Part shown: positions 31,236-41,000 of the stretch, in pieces
How the letters are laid out: every line of letters begins with the position of its first letter
Position numbering within the stretch: position 1 is the first letter of the stretch
Source of the DNA: an uncultured Prevotellaceae bacterium
GTDB lineage: Bacteria; Bacteroidota; Bacteroidia; Bacteroidales; Bacteroidaceae
Direction of reading: 5' to 3'
NCBI GenBank assembly: GCA_902764705.1
Contig: CACWWZ010000004.1
Location: 1-64,000 of the forward strand
Length of the DNA: 64,000 nt
The notes under the pieces: generated by a model
Seen by the model: the letters and a program-made list of their open reading frames with translations, nothing else
The model's database searches: none
Told to the model about the DNA's origin: nothing
Position numbers and translations under genes: made by a program

Positions 31236-33269
31236 ATGATTATGAAACGTTTATTTACATCCATCATCACATTATTGGCAACACTGCCCATGCTGTCGCA
31301 GGGCTGGCCAGCACAATATGAAGGTGTTATGCTGCAAGGCTTCTACTGGGACGGTTACGATGATGCCCAGTGGACTGTACTAGAGTCTCAGGCAGACGAA
31401 CTGTCGTCATATTTTAAGCTCGTTTGGATTCCCCAAAGTGGTAATTGCGGAGGAAAATCTATGGGCTACGATGACCTCTACTGGTTTCCCGGGCATTACA
31501 ACAGTTCATTTGGAACTGAGGAAGAATTGCGCTCAATGATCAATACTTTTAAGAATAAGGGTATTGGTACTATTGCCGATATTGTTATCAATCACCGTCG
31601 CAATGTCAGCAATTGGGTGGACTTTCCTGCTGAAACCTACAACGGGGTGACCTACCAGCTAAAATCAACGGACATCTGCGCCAACGATGACGATGGAAAA
31701 ACGAAAACATGGGCTACTCAGAACGGATACAGCCTCAGCACAAACAATGACACTGGCGAAGGATGGGACGGAATGCGTGACTTGGACCACAAGAGCGAAA
31801 ACGTGCAAAAGAGTGTAAAGGCATATCTCAAAATGCTGCTTAACGACATGGGCTATGTCGGTTTCCGCTATGACATGGTTAAGGGTTACAGCGGTTCATA
31901 TACCAAGTTGTACAACGAAGACAGCAAGCCCCAGTTCTCTGTAGGTGAATGTTGGGACGGAACAAGTACCATCCGCAATTGGATTGATGCTACTGGCAAG
32001 ACCAGTGCCGCCTTCGACTTTCAGTTCCGCTATACGGTACGAAATGCCGTCAACGCCAACAACTGGTCGCGTCTTGCCCAACAAAACGAAGGCAACTGGC
32101 CATTGGTGAGCAATTCGTACAACAGTGGCAACTACAAGCAGTGGGCAGTCACATTTGTTGAAAATCACGACACAGAGCGTCGTCCTGACGCTGCTCAAGA
32201 TCCTATCAAGAAAGACACTCTTGCAGCAAATGCCTATCTGTTGGCCATGCCTGGTACTCCCTGTGTCTTCATGACACACTGGCTGGATTGTAAACAAGAC
32301 ATTAAGAGTATGATTGATGTACGCAGACTTACTGGAATACAAAACACCAGTACCTACGAAGAGTTGGTAAAAAATCAGTCTACTTACTATGCTGTAAGTA
32401 CTACTGGCTCAAAATCAAAGTTACTTGCAGTCGTAGGCAGCAAACCAGAATCTTACGCTCCAGGAGACGAGTGGGTGAAGGTTCTCGCTGGCTACCATTA
32501 TATGTATTATGTTGACAAGACTGCTAATACCGCGTGGATTAGTCTTGCTTCCGGAACTTATAAAGGTGAACAAAAAGTCCTGCTCTCTGCAGTGACCAGC
32601 AACAGCAACAAGTTGGTGTATACCACAGACGGCACTAACCCAACCGCCAGCAGCAAGCAGGTAGAGAGCGGTACGGAAATAACCATTCCCATTGGCGACA
32701 CAACACTCTCTGTTGGTTTATTATCAGGGACAACTGTTAGTGGCATTCAAACCCGAACCTACCATGTAACGGAAGCTGGATCTTTTACTATACCCGACTT
32801 CTGTATAGTTAACGAAGGCGAGACCTGCGCGTTCTACGAATCACCTTCTACCTGGAGCAATGCAACGTGCTGGGCATGGAATACGGTTAACTATACTGGC
32901 GGCAAGTGGCCTGGTGTTGCTTGTAAACAAGTTGGCACGCTAACTAATGGCAATAAAGTGTGGAAATGGACGTGGGATGGAAAGTGCTATAAGGAGAGTT
33001 CCACCACAGAGACCTCGCCACAGGGACTTCCTACCGGCATCATTTTCAGCAACAATGGCAGTAGTCAGACAGCTGACTTACCCTTTATTAACGGTGCATA
33101 TTATGACAAGAAGGGCTATGTTGCCACGGTTACAACCACGGGGATTAAGACTATCAAGACAGATGCGCCCAATGACAATTCAGCAATAATCTTTACTCTG
33201 GACGGACGCCAGGTAAAGAACCCAGGACGTGGGCTCTATATTATCAACGGGAAGAAATACGTGAAATAG
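31236..33269 (+). CDS. Secreted T9SS-exported alpha-amylase (GH13) with starch-binding module
   Basis: 677 residues. A signal peptide (about 1-22, ending MLSQ) leads into the GH13 barrel (about 27-430) starting VMLQGFYWD. Conserved regions are GIGTIADIVINHR, GFRYDMVKG (nucleophile Asp213), VGECWDG (acid/base Glu238) and VENHDTERR (Asp312). A chitobiase-like Fn3 segment (about 445-510) and a CBM26-like starch-binding module (WSNATCWAWN..GKWPGVACKQVG, about 520-620) follow. The C-terminus (FTLDGRQVKNPGRGLYIING..KYVK) is a T9SS tail. It cuts alpha-1,4 bonds in starch or glycogen outside the cell. The start may be the second ATG (31242). Its 3' end overlaps the glycosyltransferase gene by 26 nt. 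Confidence 0.93.
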   Translation: MIMKRLFTSIITLLATLPMLSQGWPAQYEGVMLQGFYWDGYDDAQWTVLESQADELSSYFKLVWIPQSGNCGGKSMGYDDLYWFPGHYNSSFGTEEELRSMINTFKNKGIGTIADIVINHRRNVSNWVDFPAETYNGVTYQLKSTDICANDDDGKTKTWATQNGYSLSTNNDTGEGWDGMRDLDHKSENVQKSVKAYLKMLLNDMGYVGFRYDMVKGYSGSYTKLYNEDSKPQFSVGECWDGTSTIRNWIDATGKTSAAFDFQFRYTVRNAVNANNWSRLAQQNEGNWPLVSNSYNSGNYKQWAVTFVENHDTERRPDAAQDPIKKDTLAANAYLLAMPGTPCVFMTHWLDCKQDIKSMIDVRRLTGIQNTSTYEELVKNQSTYYAVSTTGSKSKLLAVVGSKPESYAPGDEWVKVLAGYHYMYYVDKTANTAWISLASGTYKGEQKVLLSAVTSNSNKLVYTTDGTNPTASSKQVESGTEITIPIGDTTLSVGLLSGTTVSGIQTRTYHVTEAGSFTIPDFCIVNEGETCAFYESPSTWSNATCWAWNTVNYTGGKWPGVACKQVGTLTNGNKVWKWTWDGKCYKESSTTETSPQGLPTGIIFSNNGSSQTADLPFINGAYYDKKGYVATVTTTGIKTIKTDAPNDNSAIIFTLDGRQVKNPGRGLYIINGKKYVK

Positions 33270-34044
33270 CAGCGCGTATAACAAACCAGCAGTGCAGCAA
33301 GATAGTCTGCACGTAGCCATAGTGATGAGCCATCACGCGGAAACGCTCCACGAGCGACGCGTGATGGTTTTTTGTGGTTGCGCCCTCCTCGGTATAATTG
33401 GCAATGACCATATCAGCATTACACAGGCGTAGACCCATACGCTCCGTTTCCTTCATCACTCGGATGCACCAATCGACATCGGCAGAGAAACGATAACGAG
33501 TGTCGTACTGCTGGTTTTTGGCAATGTCCGTACGGGCATAGAAAGCCTGGTGGCACACCAGCATGCCCTTTCGGAAGGAGCGCCACGACAATTGCTGGGG
33601 AGGCTGGTGCTTACGAGGATGCAGGAAATGGCCCTCGTCGTCTACAATGTCCGTATTACCATAGAGCACGCCAGGCAGTTCGTCAGTAGGCTGTTCGTTG
33701 AGTTGACAACGCTGTACGATTTTCTCCAGCGTGTCGTCATAAGGAAAGAAATCGCCGGCATTCATATATACGATATAGTCGCCTGAAGCCTGCGTCAGAC
33801 CTTTATTCATCGCATCGTAAATGCCGTGATCGGGTTCAGAAAGGATAATCACCTTATGACCGCAGTCTGAGACATCACTCTTCGCCTTATACTGCTCGGC
33901 TAACTGAAGTGTGCCGTCTTTCGATGCGCCATCGACTATCAGGTGTTCCACACCTTCGTAAGTCTGCGCAAGCACGCTGTCGAGTGTCCGTTGCAGTACA
34001 CGCTCGGCGTTATAGGTAATAGTAACGATTGTAATGCGTATCAT
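33244..34044 (-). CDS. Family 2 glycosyltransferase
   Basis: 266 residues. The GT-A fold starts with ITIVTITYNAERVLQRTLDSV and has HLIVDGASKDGT, LSEPDHGIYDAMNKG, a DxD-like metal site near YMNAGDFF, and SADVDWCIR. It resembles transferases that add sugars to cell-surface polysaccharides or lipid-linked glycans. Last of a leftward three-gene glycan cluster, 6 nt after the acetyltransferase. Donor and acceptor unknown. Its 3' end overlaps the convergent amylase by 26 nt. Confidence 0.9.
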   Translation of the reverse strand: MIRITIVTITYNAERVLQRTLDSVLAQTYEGVEHLIVDGASKDGTLQLAEQYKAKSDVSDCGHKVIILSEPDHGIYDAMNKGLTQASGDYIVYMNAGDFFPYDDTLEKIVQRCQLNEQPTDELPGVLYGNTDIVDDEGHFLHPRKHQPPQQLSWRSFRKGMLVCHQAFYARTDIAKNQQYDTRYRFSADVDWCIRVMKETERMGLRLCNADMVIANYTEEGATTKNHHASLVERFRVMAHHYGYVQTILLHCWFVIRAAISRISSR

Positions 34045-34050
34045 AAAACT

Positions 34051-34602
34051 TTATAACGATTTTACCACCACAGCAGGATTACCCGCCACGATACAATTGT
34101 CAGAAACGTCGTGAAACACCACAGAACCAGCGGCAATCTTCACGTTATTGCCAATGTGGATGCCGCCATAAACGGTTGCTCCGGTATAGATAGACACATT
34201 ATTTCCAATCGTAGGACGCCCACCCTTGCCATTACCCAACGTCACCAGTTGCAGACAATAGAAATTACTGCCAATGCTCTCTGCATTCAGGTAAGTGGCA
34301 TAGTTATGCTCAAAATGAGCTCCAGGACCTATGGAGGGACACCAGATTGTCAACGTTCGTTCTGGGGGTAACAGCCACTGAATAGGTGCTGACAGATATT
34401 CACCTATCCTATAATAGAAAAGGTTGCGGAAGGTGCGTTCGCGCGTACATGCCTTGATGAAGTTTAGTAACGTCGGCTTGCCATCCTGCACCTTCTGCAG
34501 GTCATCAGCAATTGTTTTTTTCTTAGCAAGAAAGATAGCAATATGGGGCAACATGCGTAATGTGGACGCTGAGAGTAGCAAGGTTTGTGTCAACAGATTC
34601 AT
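34051..34602 (-). CDS. Hexapeptide-repeat O-acetyltransferase (serine acetyltransferase-like)
   Basis: 183 residues. The N-terminal helices are followed by left-handed beta-helix repeats (IGSNFYCLQLVTLGNGKGGRP, IGNNVSIYTGATVYGGIHIG). The end AAGSVVFHDVSDNCIVAGNPAVVVKSL is typical of the LbetaH/CysE-like class. Its place between two glycosyltransferases points to O-acetylation of a surface glycan rather than cysteine synthesis. Overlaps the GT4 gene by 4 nt (ATGA). Confidence 0.85.
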   Translation of the reverse strand: MNLLTQTLLLSASTLRMLPHIAIFLAKKKTIADDLQKVQDGKPTLLNFIKACTRERTFRNLFYYRIGEYLSAPIQWLLPPERTLTIWCPSIGPGAHFEHNYATYLNAESIGSNFYCLQLVTLGNGKGGRPTIGNNVSIYTGATVYGGIHIGNNVKIAAGSVVFHDVSDNCIVAGNPAVVVKSL

Positions 34603-35861
34603 CGCTTCAGCATTTTAGGAGTCATACTATTCTGGTATTCTTCAATATAACGACTGGCCACACTCTGCTGAGAATATTTCTGAGCAACCTGATGCAGACA
34701 GTCGCGACTCAGTGTCTCATAGTCAGCCTCAGCCAACACATAGCGAATGCCTTGTGCCAAGTCGGCAGCATCGCGTTCCTTGGCCACATATCCATTCACC
34801 TGATGGGTGATCATCTCAGGAATGCCCCCCACGTGGAATCCTACACAGGGTACGCCACAGGCCATCGCCTCCATGATAGTGTTGGGCAGGTTGTCTTCCA
34901 ACGAAGGCAACACAAAAACATCAGCAGCATTATAGACATTGACTATTCGCGACGGGTCACTGACGTATCCCAACGGATAGGAAGGCAGCGCCAACTGCGA
35001 AGCGACCTCCTCAGCATGCCCGCCAAGAATCGCCACCCCCGTATTATCTTTCATTTCGGGATGTTGCTGCACCAGACGACTGACAGCATCCACAAAATAG
35101 CTAATGCCCTTACGAGGATCAGTAACACGCTGAGAGACAAAAAGAATGATACGGCGGTCGGTAGGCAAGTCCAAGGTCTGACGAGCCTGTTTCTTGTCCT
35201 GCGGACGATACAAACGCGTATCAATAGCATTGGGAATACTGACAATACGCTGGTCTTTGAGCAGGGCACTCTTCTTAGCCTCTCCTGCCAGCCATTCACT
35301 GCAACACACATAAGTAAGGCGCTGTCCGTTGAGCATCTGTACCTTACGTCTCCACACCTGTCTAGCCAGACTGTCACCTGGCAGCAAAGGACACTGGTCA
35401 CATTGGGACAGATACTGTTCGCAGCCTCGACTGTAGTGACAGACAGCTGTAGCTGGCCAGATGTCGTGCATGGTCCACACCACCGGTTTCCCTGATGTCA
35501 GGATTTTGCGGATACCCTTCAGCGACAACATGCCCTGATTGATCCAATGCAGATGGATTACATCTGCTTCTTGGAATTCAGGCAAATTGGTGATATCCGT
35601 ACCCGCATTGGCCATATCGACTTCAAAGAGATGTTCGCGGCGGAAATGCAGATGCAGCCATATGACAAACCGTTCCCATAAGAAGTTCCATTGCTGTCGC
35701 CACGATGAGGGTAAACCGGCAACCGTTAAATGGTCTGTTTCCTTGTCGCGTACCAACATTTTAGCCTTTACCCCGTTATTGTTCAAGGCCTCCATCAACC
35801 GGTTAGCAGCTACTGCTGCTCCACCTGTCCGCTCGCTCGTGTTTACTATCAGTACACGCAT
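34599..35861 (-). CDS. Family 4 (GT-B) glycosyltransferase
   Basis: 420 residues. An N-terminal Rossmann half opens VLIVNTSERTGGAAVAANRL; the C-terminal half has IILFVSQRVTDPRKGI and the donor-site motif VFVLPSLEDNLPNTIMEAMACGVP. A Cys-rich insert (CEQYLSQCDQC) near 150 may bind a metal or be structural. First gene of the glycan cluster. Specificity unknown. Confidence 0.9.
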   Translation of the reverse strand: MRVLIVNTSERTGGAAVAANRLMEALNNNGVKAKMLVRDKETDHLTVAGLPSSWRQQWNFLWERFVIWLHLHFRREHLFEVDMANAGTDITNLPEFQEADVIHLHWINQGMLSLKGIRKILTSGKPVVWTMHDIWPATAVCHYSRGCEQYLSQCDQCPLLPGDSLARQVWRRKVQMLNGQRLTYVCCSEWLAGEAKKSALLKDQRIVSIPNAIDTRLYRPQDKKQARQTLDLPTDRRIILFVSQRVTDPRKGISYFVDAVSRLVQQHPEMKDNTGVAILGGHAEEVASQLALPSYPLGYVSDPSRIVNVYNAADVFVLPSLEDNLPNTIMEAMACGVPCVGFHVGGIPEMITHQVNGYVAKERDAADLAQGIRYVLAEADYETLSRDCLHQVAQKYSQQSVASRYIEEYQNSMTPKMLKR

Positions 35862-35880
35862 ACCTTAATTATTATGGGTA

Positions 35881-35888
35881 CAAAGATA
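35881..35888 (-). promoter_or_regulatory. -7 box of the glycan cluster
   Basis: TATCTTTG on the minus strand, 19 nt before the GT4 ATG. A clear -33 was not found. Confidence 0.5.
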
Positions 35889-35959
35889 CAAATAAAAATC
35901 TTAATAGGCATTCACAATAGCCAAATATTGTGTTAATTTCTGTTGTTTTCGCACACAAC

Positions 35960-35977
35960 TCTTGATTTAAATCAAGA
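35960..35977. promoter_or_regulatory. FNR/CRP-type palindrome upstream of the RNA gene
   Basis: TCTTGATTTAAATCAAGA is a perfect 18-bp palindrome containing TTGAT-ttaa-ATCAA, which matches the classical FNR consensus. Its centre is about 80 bp upstream of the predicted RNA start, a spacing workable for a CRP/FNR-family activator. Regulator identity is inference. Confidence 0.5.
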
Positions 35978-36012
35978 ATAGGGCGTTTTTACACTAAAAA
36001 ACCGAAAAACTA

Positions 36013-36043
36013 TTTGCAGGAGACAAAAAAGTTCGTAACTTTG
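36013..36043 (+). promoter_or_regulatory. Promoter of the intergenic RNA
   Basis: TTTG (36013-36016), 19 nt, TAACTTTG (36036-36043). A perfect consensus with no downstream ORF in the same direction. Confidence 0.8.
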
Positions 36044-36048
36044 CATCG

Positions 36049-36360
36049 TCAAACAAAAAATGACACTTGACTAAGTGAAGTCAAGAATTGGTTAATAGAT
36101 TGTTTTAGGTTAGTAGTAATATTTATAGTTTTAGGTTTTTAGTTATTGGTAAGAAGAAAGTTTTAAATGTGTTAGGATAACAGTGGTCGCCGTGAGGCGC
36201 TCATAACTTTCTTTTCTAAGGAAATAGTTAGTATGTATCAATATGCTGCCGCAAGGCAGACCTCCAGTCGAAAGACTGGAATTATCTTGAATAAAGGATT
36301 TTTAGTTAAACATAGGCTTTTTGAATACCACTGCTCGTTGATGAGTAGTGGTATTTTCTT
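36049..36360 (+). ncRNA. Stand-alone structured RNA, family not identified
   Basis: About 310 nt between a perfect promoter and a strong terminator, with no credible ORF. Visible helices: CTTGACT/AGTCAAG (36066-36085); GAAAGTT/AACTTTC (36156-36162 with 36205-36211) enclosing CGCC-gtga-GGCG (36188-36199); CTGCC-gcaa-GGCAG (36246-36259); CCAGTC-gaaa-GACTGG (36264-36279). Three loops are GNRA tetraloops. The middle is A/T-rich with TTTTAGGTT repeats. It lacks the diagnostic blocks I know for tmRNA, RNase P RNA and SRP RNA. 6S RNA or a Bacteroidales-specific family (for example Bacteroidales-1) are possible but untested. An FNR-type palindrome lies upstream. Confidence 0.65.
36324..36360 (+). terminator. 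Terminator of the intergenic RNA
   Basis: AATACCACT (36324-36332) pairs with AGTGGTATT (36347-36355), extended by CTC/GAG inside, followed by TTTTCTTTT. It lies 6 nt before the convergent ispF stop, so it may also serve ispF. Confidence 0.85.
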
Positions 36361-36365
36361 TTATG

Positions 36366-36839
36366 CTATTTCTCTATAAGTGCTACTGCATAAGCCGATA
36401 TACCTTCCTGGCGCCCTATAAAGCCCAGTTTTTCGGTAGTTGTCGCCTTGATAGAGACGGCATCGGGGTCACATCCTATCACCTGTGCCATCACTTGCTG
36501 CATCTGTGGAATATGCGGATTCATCTTCGGACGCTCTGCACATATCGTTGCATCGATATTCACCAAATGATAACCCTTCGTTGCAATCAGTTCTATCGTC
36601 TTTTTCAGAATTATCTTGCTATCCATACCGTCCGTCTCTGCTGACGTATCAGGAAAATGATAGCCTATATCACGCATGTTTGCAGCCCCCAGGATGGCAT
36701 CGCAGATAGCATGTATCAACACATCTGCATCGCTATGTCCCAGCAACCCCAATTCATGATCAATCTTGATGCCACCCATCCAAAGGTCCCTATTAGGCAC
36801 CAGTTGGTGGACGTCATATCCCATTCCTACTCTAATCAT
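36366..36839 (-). CDS. ispF: 2-C-methyl-D-erythritol 2,4-cyclodiphosphate synthase
   Basis: 157 residues, normal for this homotrimeric zinc enzyme of the MEP isoprenoid pathway. Zinc ligands are in VGMGYDVHQL (Asp, His) and LLGHSDADVLIHAICDA (His). FPDTSAETDGMDS and KATTTEKLGFIGR are conserved substrate loops. It lies 42 nt after porV in the same direction, probably as the end of the FAH-porU-porV-ispF operon. ispG, another MEP gene, is at 46 kb. Confidence 0.96.
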   Translation of the reverse strand: MIRVGMGYDVHQLVPNRDLWMGGIKIDHELGLLGHSDADVLIHAICDAILGAANMRDIGYHFPDTSAETDGMDSKIILKKTIELIATKGYHLVNIDATICAERPKMNPHIPQMQQVMAQVIGCDPDAVSIKATTTEKLGFIGRQEGISAYAVALIEK

Positions 36840-36881
36840 TGTTTTTATCGTTATGCCGTTATTACGTTATTCCGATGGTTC

Positions 36882-38051
36882 TTATTTAAACAAATCCTTG
36901 ATACCATCCATGTCGAAGGCCAGCGTGAAGCGTAGTGTCTGGTCCAACGGATTACTGCGAGCCGTCGAGATGACATAGCCTACATCCAGCGAGAACACAT
37001 TCATGCGGAAACCGCCGCCCACGGTAAAATACTTGCGGTTACCCTTGTTCTCAGACTCGTGATGATAACCTGCACGCAAGGAGAACTGGTCGTGATAGAC
37101 ATACTCTGCACCAATACTCCACTGTATTTCCTGCAGTTCTTCCTTAAAACCACCAGGAGCATCAGTAAAACTCTGAAAGATACCCGAAATAGCACTGACA
37201 TCATTATATTCAGCAATGACACGTTGTTCGTAGTCTTCCTTCGGCTCTCCATCGTTCTGCTTCGGCACAGTAGGCACTAACAGTTTGTTTGCATCTGCAG
37301 AGATAGAGAAACGGTTGTATTCGTCGACAGGAATCATCAACGATGCACCCAGACGCAGGTTTGCCGGGAGGAAGTTCGAGCGGTCATCACCAAAATAGGT
37401 AATCTTTGAACCCACATTCTGCACTGTCAATCCCAAGCCCAGCTGACACTCACGCTGTCCCAGATTCAAGAAATTCTGATAGTAGAAAGCCAAGTCGGCA
37501 GCAAATGCCGAGGCCGGTGAAGCATCTTCCGTATAGTCGTACCGCAGGTCACTATATAGCAAGCGCAATGCGACACCCATTGAGAACTTTTCGGTCAACA
37601 TCAGCGAAGCTCCCGCATCCAGAGACATCTCGTAAGGTTTCACCGTCATTGCATTCTCCTCAAACGAAGTCATCACCTCACCCAGCGAGAAATAGCGCAG
37701 CGAACCACTAAGCGACAGGTTGTCACCAACACGGTAATAGCCTGCCACATAGGCCAAATCAATATCATTGACCAACTGTCGCAACCAAGGTGTATAGTTC
37801 AGCGCAATACCAGCCCGACTGATACAGAACGGATACTTTGCAATGTTCCAGGCCTGTGAGTTGACATCCGGATCGGTAGCGGCACCCACATCACCCATAC
37901 CTGCAGCACGAGCATCTGGAGCAATAGTTTGTGAGATGACGGCATGCTCAATAGGATTAAACTGGCTCTTCGTGTCCTGAGCACGCATCGTCAGACCCAT
38001 CAACAGGCAGACCGTCATTAACATTATCTTCATTGTTGTCTTCATATTCAT
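36882..38051 (-). CDS. porV: T9SS outer-membrane shuttle protein PorV (LptO)
   Basis: 389 residues. A signal peptide (about 1-25, ending MRAQ) precedes a FadL-like beta-barrel. The N-terminal block QTIAPDARAAGMGDVGAATDPDVNSQAWNIAK is the PorV hallmark. The end (PLDQTLRFTLAFDMDG) is a barrel strand. PorV receives cargo C-terminal domains from the T9SS translocon and delivers them to PorU. It overlaps porU by 4 nt. The start is M1 or M3 (38045). Confidence 0.93.
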   Translation of the reverse strand: MNMKTTMKIMLMTVCLLMGLTMRAQDTKSQFNPIEHAVISQTIAPDARAAGMGDVGAATDPDVNSQAWNIAKYPFCISRAGIALNYTPWLRQLVNDIDLAYVAGYYRVGDNLSLSGSLRYFSLGEVMTSFEENAMTVKPYEMSLDAGASLMLTEKFSMGVALRLLYSDLRYDYTEDASPASAFAADLAFYYQNFLNLGQRECQLGLGLTVQNVGSKITYFGDDRSNFLPANLRLGASLMIPVDEYNRFSISADANKLLVPTVPKQNDGEPKEDYEQRVIAEYNDVSAISGIFQSFTDAPGGFKEELQEIQWSIGAEYVYHDQFSLRAGYHHESENKGNRKYFTVGGGFRMNVFSLDVGYVISTARSNPLDQTLRFTLAFDMDGIKDLFK

Positions 38052-41000
38052 AATTTATGCGTTAAAATGATTAGTTTCTTTGCTTTCGAGGCATAGCTAC
38101 TGCCATCGCTGGCTATACGTACCCGATAGAGATAGACACCCGTCTGCAAACGTCGGCCACCATCTACAGTCAAATCCCAGTCAATGGTATAACTATTATC
38201 CGTCGACACGCCATTTTCTGCATACGACCAAAGATGACGGCCAGAAATGTCGAACACATCGAGTACAACATCCATATCGCTGCCAATACGGTCATGCAAA
38301 ATACGGAACGATGTCGTAGTCGTGGCAGGATTTACTATCGCTTCCACATCAAAGAACAGCGGTTCCAGTCCCTTCACCACCTTGAAAGTCAGTTCTGCCG
38401 TCGATGAGTTATTCAGGATGTCCCATGCACGGAACAAGAGTTTATGCTCTCCATACGACAATTCCGGGATACTATAACCCACCGAACCACGGGTATAACT
38501 ACCAAAATCATATTGGAAATAGTCGTTCAGCGAATATGTCTTCGTCATTTCCCCATCAATAATCAGCTGCAGATCATGTCCGATACCACTTCCAGCGGCA
38601 TTGATACCATCTTCGTCATTCATCTGTGCCACGAAGTAGGGCGTAGGATTAACGCTGCCTCCATTGACAAACGACGAACTATTAAGATAGCAGTATATGT
38701 TCGGTCCGATTCCGTCCTGAGGAAGACCTCCGGAACCGCTCATTATCACCTGATTACAGATGCCACTGGCCTCCATGGTTTTCTCGTCATTGATAGCATA
38801 GAGATTAAACAATCCGTTTGCATTCGAATAGCTGATATCCTTTGGTACAGCAAAAGAGAACGAGAAGCGTCCGTTCTTTACCAAGTCACTGCCATTGAAC
38901 AAGACGTTGGGACGATCATAGAATACGAACGGTTCACTGGCCTCTGCCGGATCATTCAGCTTACAGATTACTCGTTCCATAGCATCACGGACAATAGCAG
39001 TCAGCGTCCCATTGAACGCGGTAGCCTGCTGTCCGTCCGCTTCTGTGATATGACCAGTCACTATTGCCGTCGAACCGGCATTCAATGTCTTTGTCTGGCC
39101 ACTTACCAGAGGCTGATTGTTGATAGAGTCTATCTGAATACCTAATGTCGGTGCTGCCAATCTCATGGCAGGATCGCCCATTAAGGTATACTGCAACTTA
39201 TTCTGGGTACGATCAGACGAATAGACAGGACGTCCACCCGAATAGCCCACAAGCGTACCAGTCTCTATCAGTTCATTCTTTGCCCGGCGGACGGCCTCGC
39301 CAATAGGTAACAGTCTGCCACTTTCCTGACTCAACACTTGACGCATGAATGCCAGGTTCATCAGCCTGTTATAGGTCTGGAACACAGTACGAGTTGTTCC
39401 AAAGAAGGCCACAGCACCGCCTTTCTTATTAAACATCGCCGTTTCACCAATATTCTCTTCTTGTCCGTCAAAAGGCATAATGTCGCACGATGCCGTTACC
39501 CATAGAGGCAGCCGCGAAGAGGTGTTATTGAAATCGGCTAGTCGAAGTACATATTCATGAGAGACGGCATCAGCACGCCCATGTCCAGAATAGTTCATAA
39601 TCAGTGCTCCCTGCTGCATCTGTTGCTTAATCAGTCGCGTCACGTCAGGATAGCTGTTTCCCGTCGATGAACTGACTCGGTTATAGGCATCCCACATCAC
39701 TCGTTTAATCTGATAAGTCGGATAATATAATTCCACCATTCGGGCTACACTGTCGGCATCCACCATATGGGCATTCTCGTTTCCGTCGTCACCCATCATA
39801 CATATCAGATTCTGCCAAGCTCCTGCCTGGTCGTTGTTCACATAGCTGATGACTTTATCCACCACCACCTCTGCTTCCTCAGCCGTCCGGGCCGAGATAC
39901 GTCCCACAGCGACGTCAGCTTTGGCTATTAGCATATTATCACCCTCTCCATCATCCAACAGACAAAAATAGTCATCCGTCACATAGCAATCGGTGGCACT
40001 ATACGAGTTTTCACTTTCGTAGCAAAGCAGGAAATCGTCAGGCGAATAGCCATTCCATTCGGAGCTTGCCATACGGTTATCCCATGCTCCGTCGCCCATC
40101 AGCAACAAATAGCGAGGCATATCAGCATCATTGTCTGCACGTTCATACAACATCCTCAGATAACGGCGATAAGCATTGGCATCAGGCGTACCGCTTGAGA
40201 ACTCATTAAACAGCTCATCGGCAGGCACAATCCGAACCCTCAGACTGTCTCTCGTCTCATGAAAAGCTTTCAGTCGTTCTGCCTGGCCTATCAGTTTTTG
40301 TGAGGTAGGAATGATGATGACCATATCCACAAAGCCGTCAGCATGGTGATCCTGATTGGTGATACCATAGACAAAGTCAGGAACAGGGAATGTCGCTGAC
40401 AGATCTGGAGCCGGGGCCGGTTCAAAAGCATGAATGGAGATATAGTCCAGACGGACATTGCCACCTCCTGCATTCGTGGAAATCGTCACCTTGTTGGAAG
40501 CCTGCATATTTCTGACAGTATCAGTCCTTAAAGCTATATTCATCTGTTCATAACTGCCATGTGCAGAAATATTCAAGGTCCCGAATTGTACATCGTTGAC
40601 GCTGACGTCGACCTTGGTGGCATTATCTCCCGTCACGACAATAGTCATAATTCCCTTCTGCCCGCCACCCTTTGCAGGAACGGTAAAAGAATGACTGCCA
40701 CCAGCAGCTATCAGTGTGGCGTCATACAGGTTTCTTCCTCCATGATACCAGGCATAATCGTCGACTTCATATAGAGTATTATAATCGTCAGCCAACGGAT
40801 AATAAGTGCTTTTAAATTCCTCCTCACTCAGCATCAAGGGGACGCTGTCGTTCTCAGTCAGGAAATAGCAGCCCACATTCGAATAAGGATTACGAACCCG
40901 GCGGTGCATCTCGTTCCACGTTACAGGGCCGACGGCATAGAACAGGCGTTTTCCACCTACCTCACAAGTCGGAACTTCCTTCAGGTCGTCAGTTTCCGCC

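Noticed and set aside
34051-34602. cysE serine acetyltransferase for cysteine synthesis
   Set aside because: It lies between two glycosyltransferases in one overlapping cluster, and no cysK is nearby; glycan acetylation is more likely.
36049-36360. tmRNA, RNase P RNA or SRP RNA
   Set aside because: None of their diagnostic conserved blocks, and no tRNA-like ends or tag-peptide frame, could be found.
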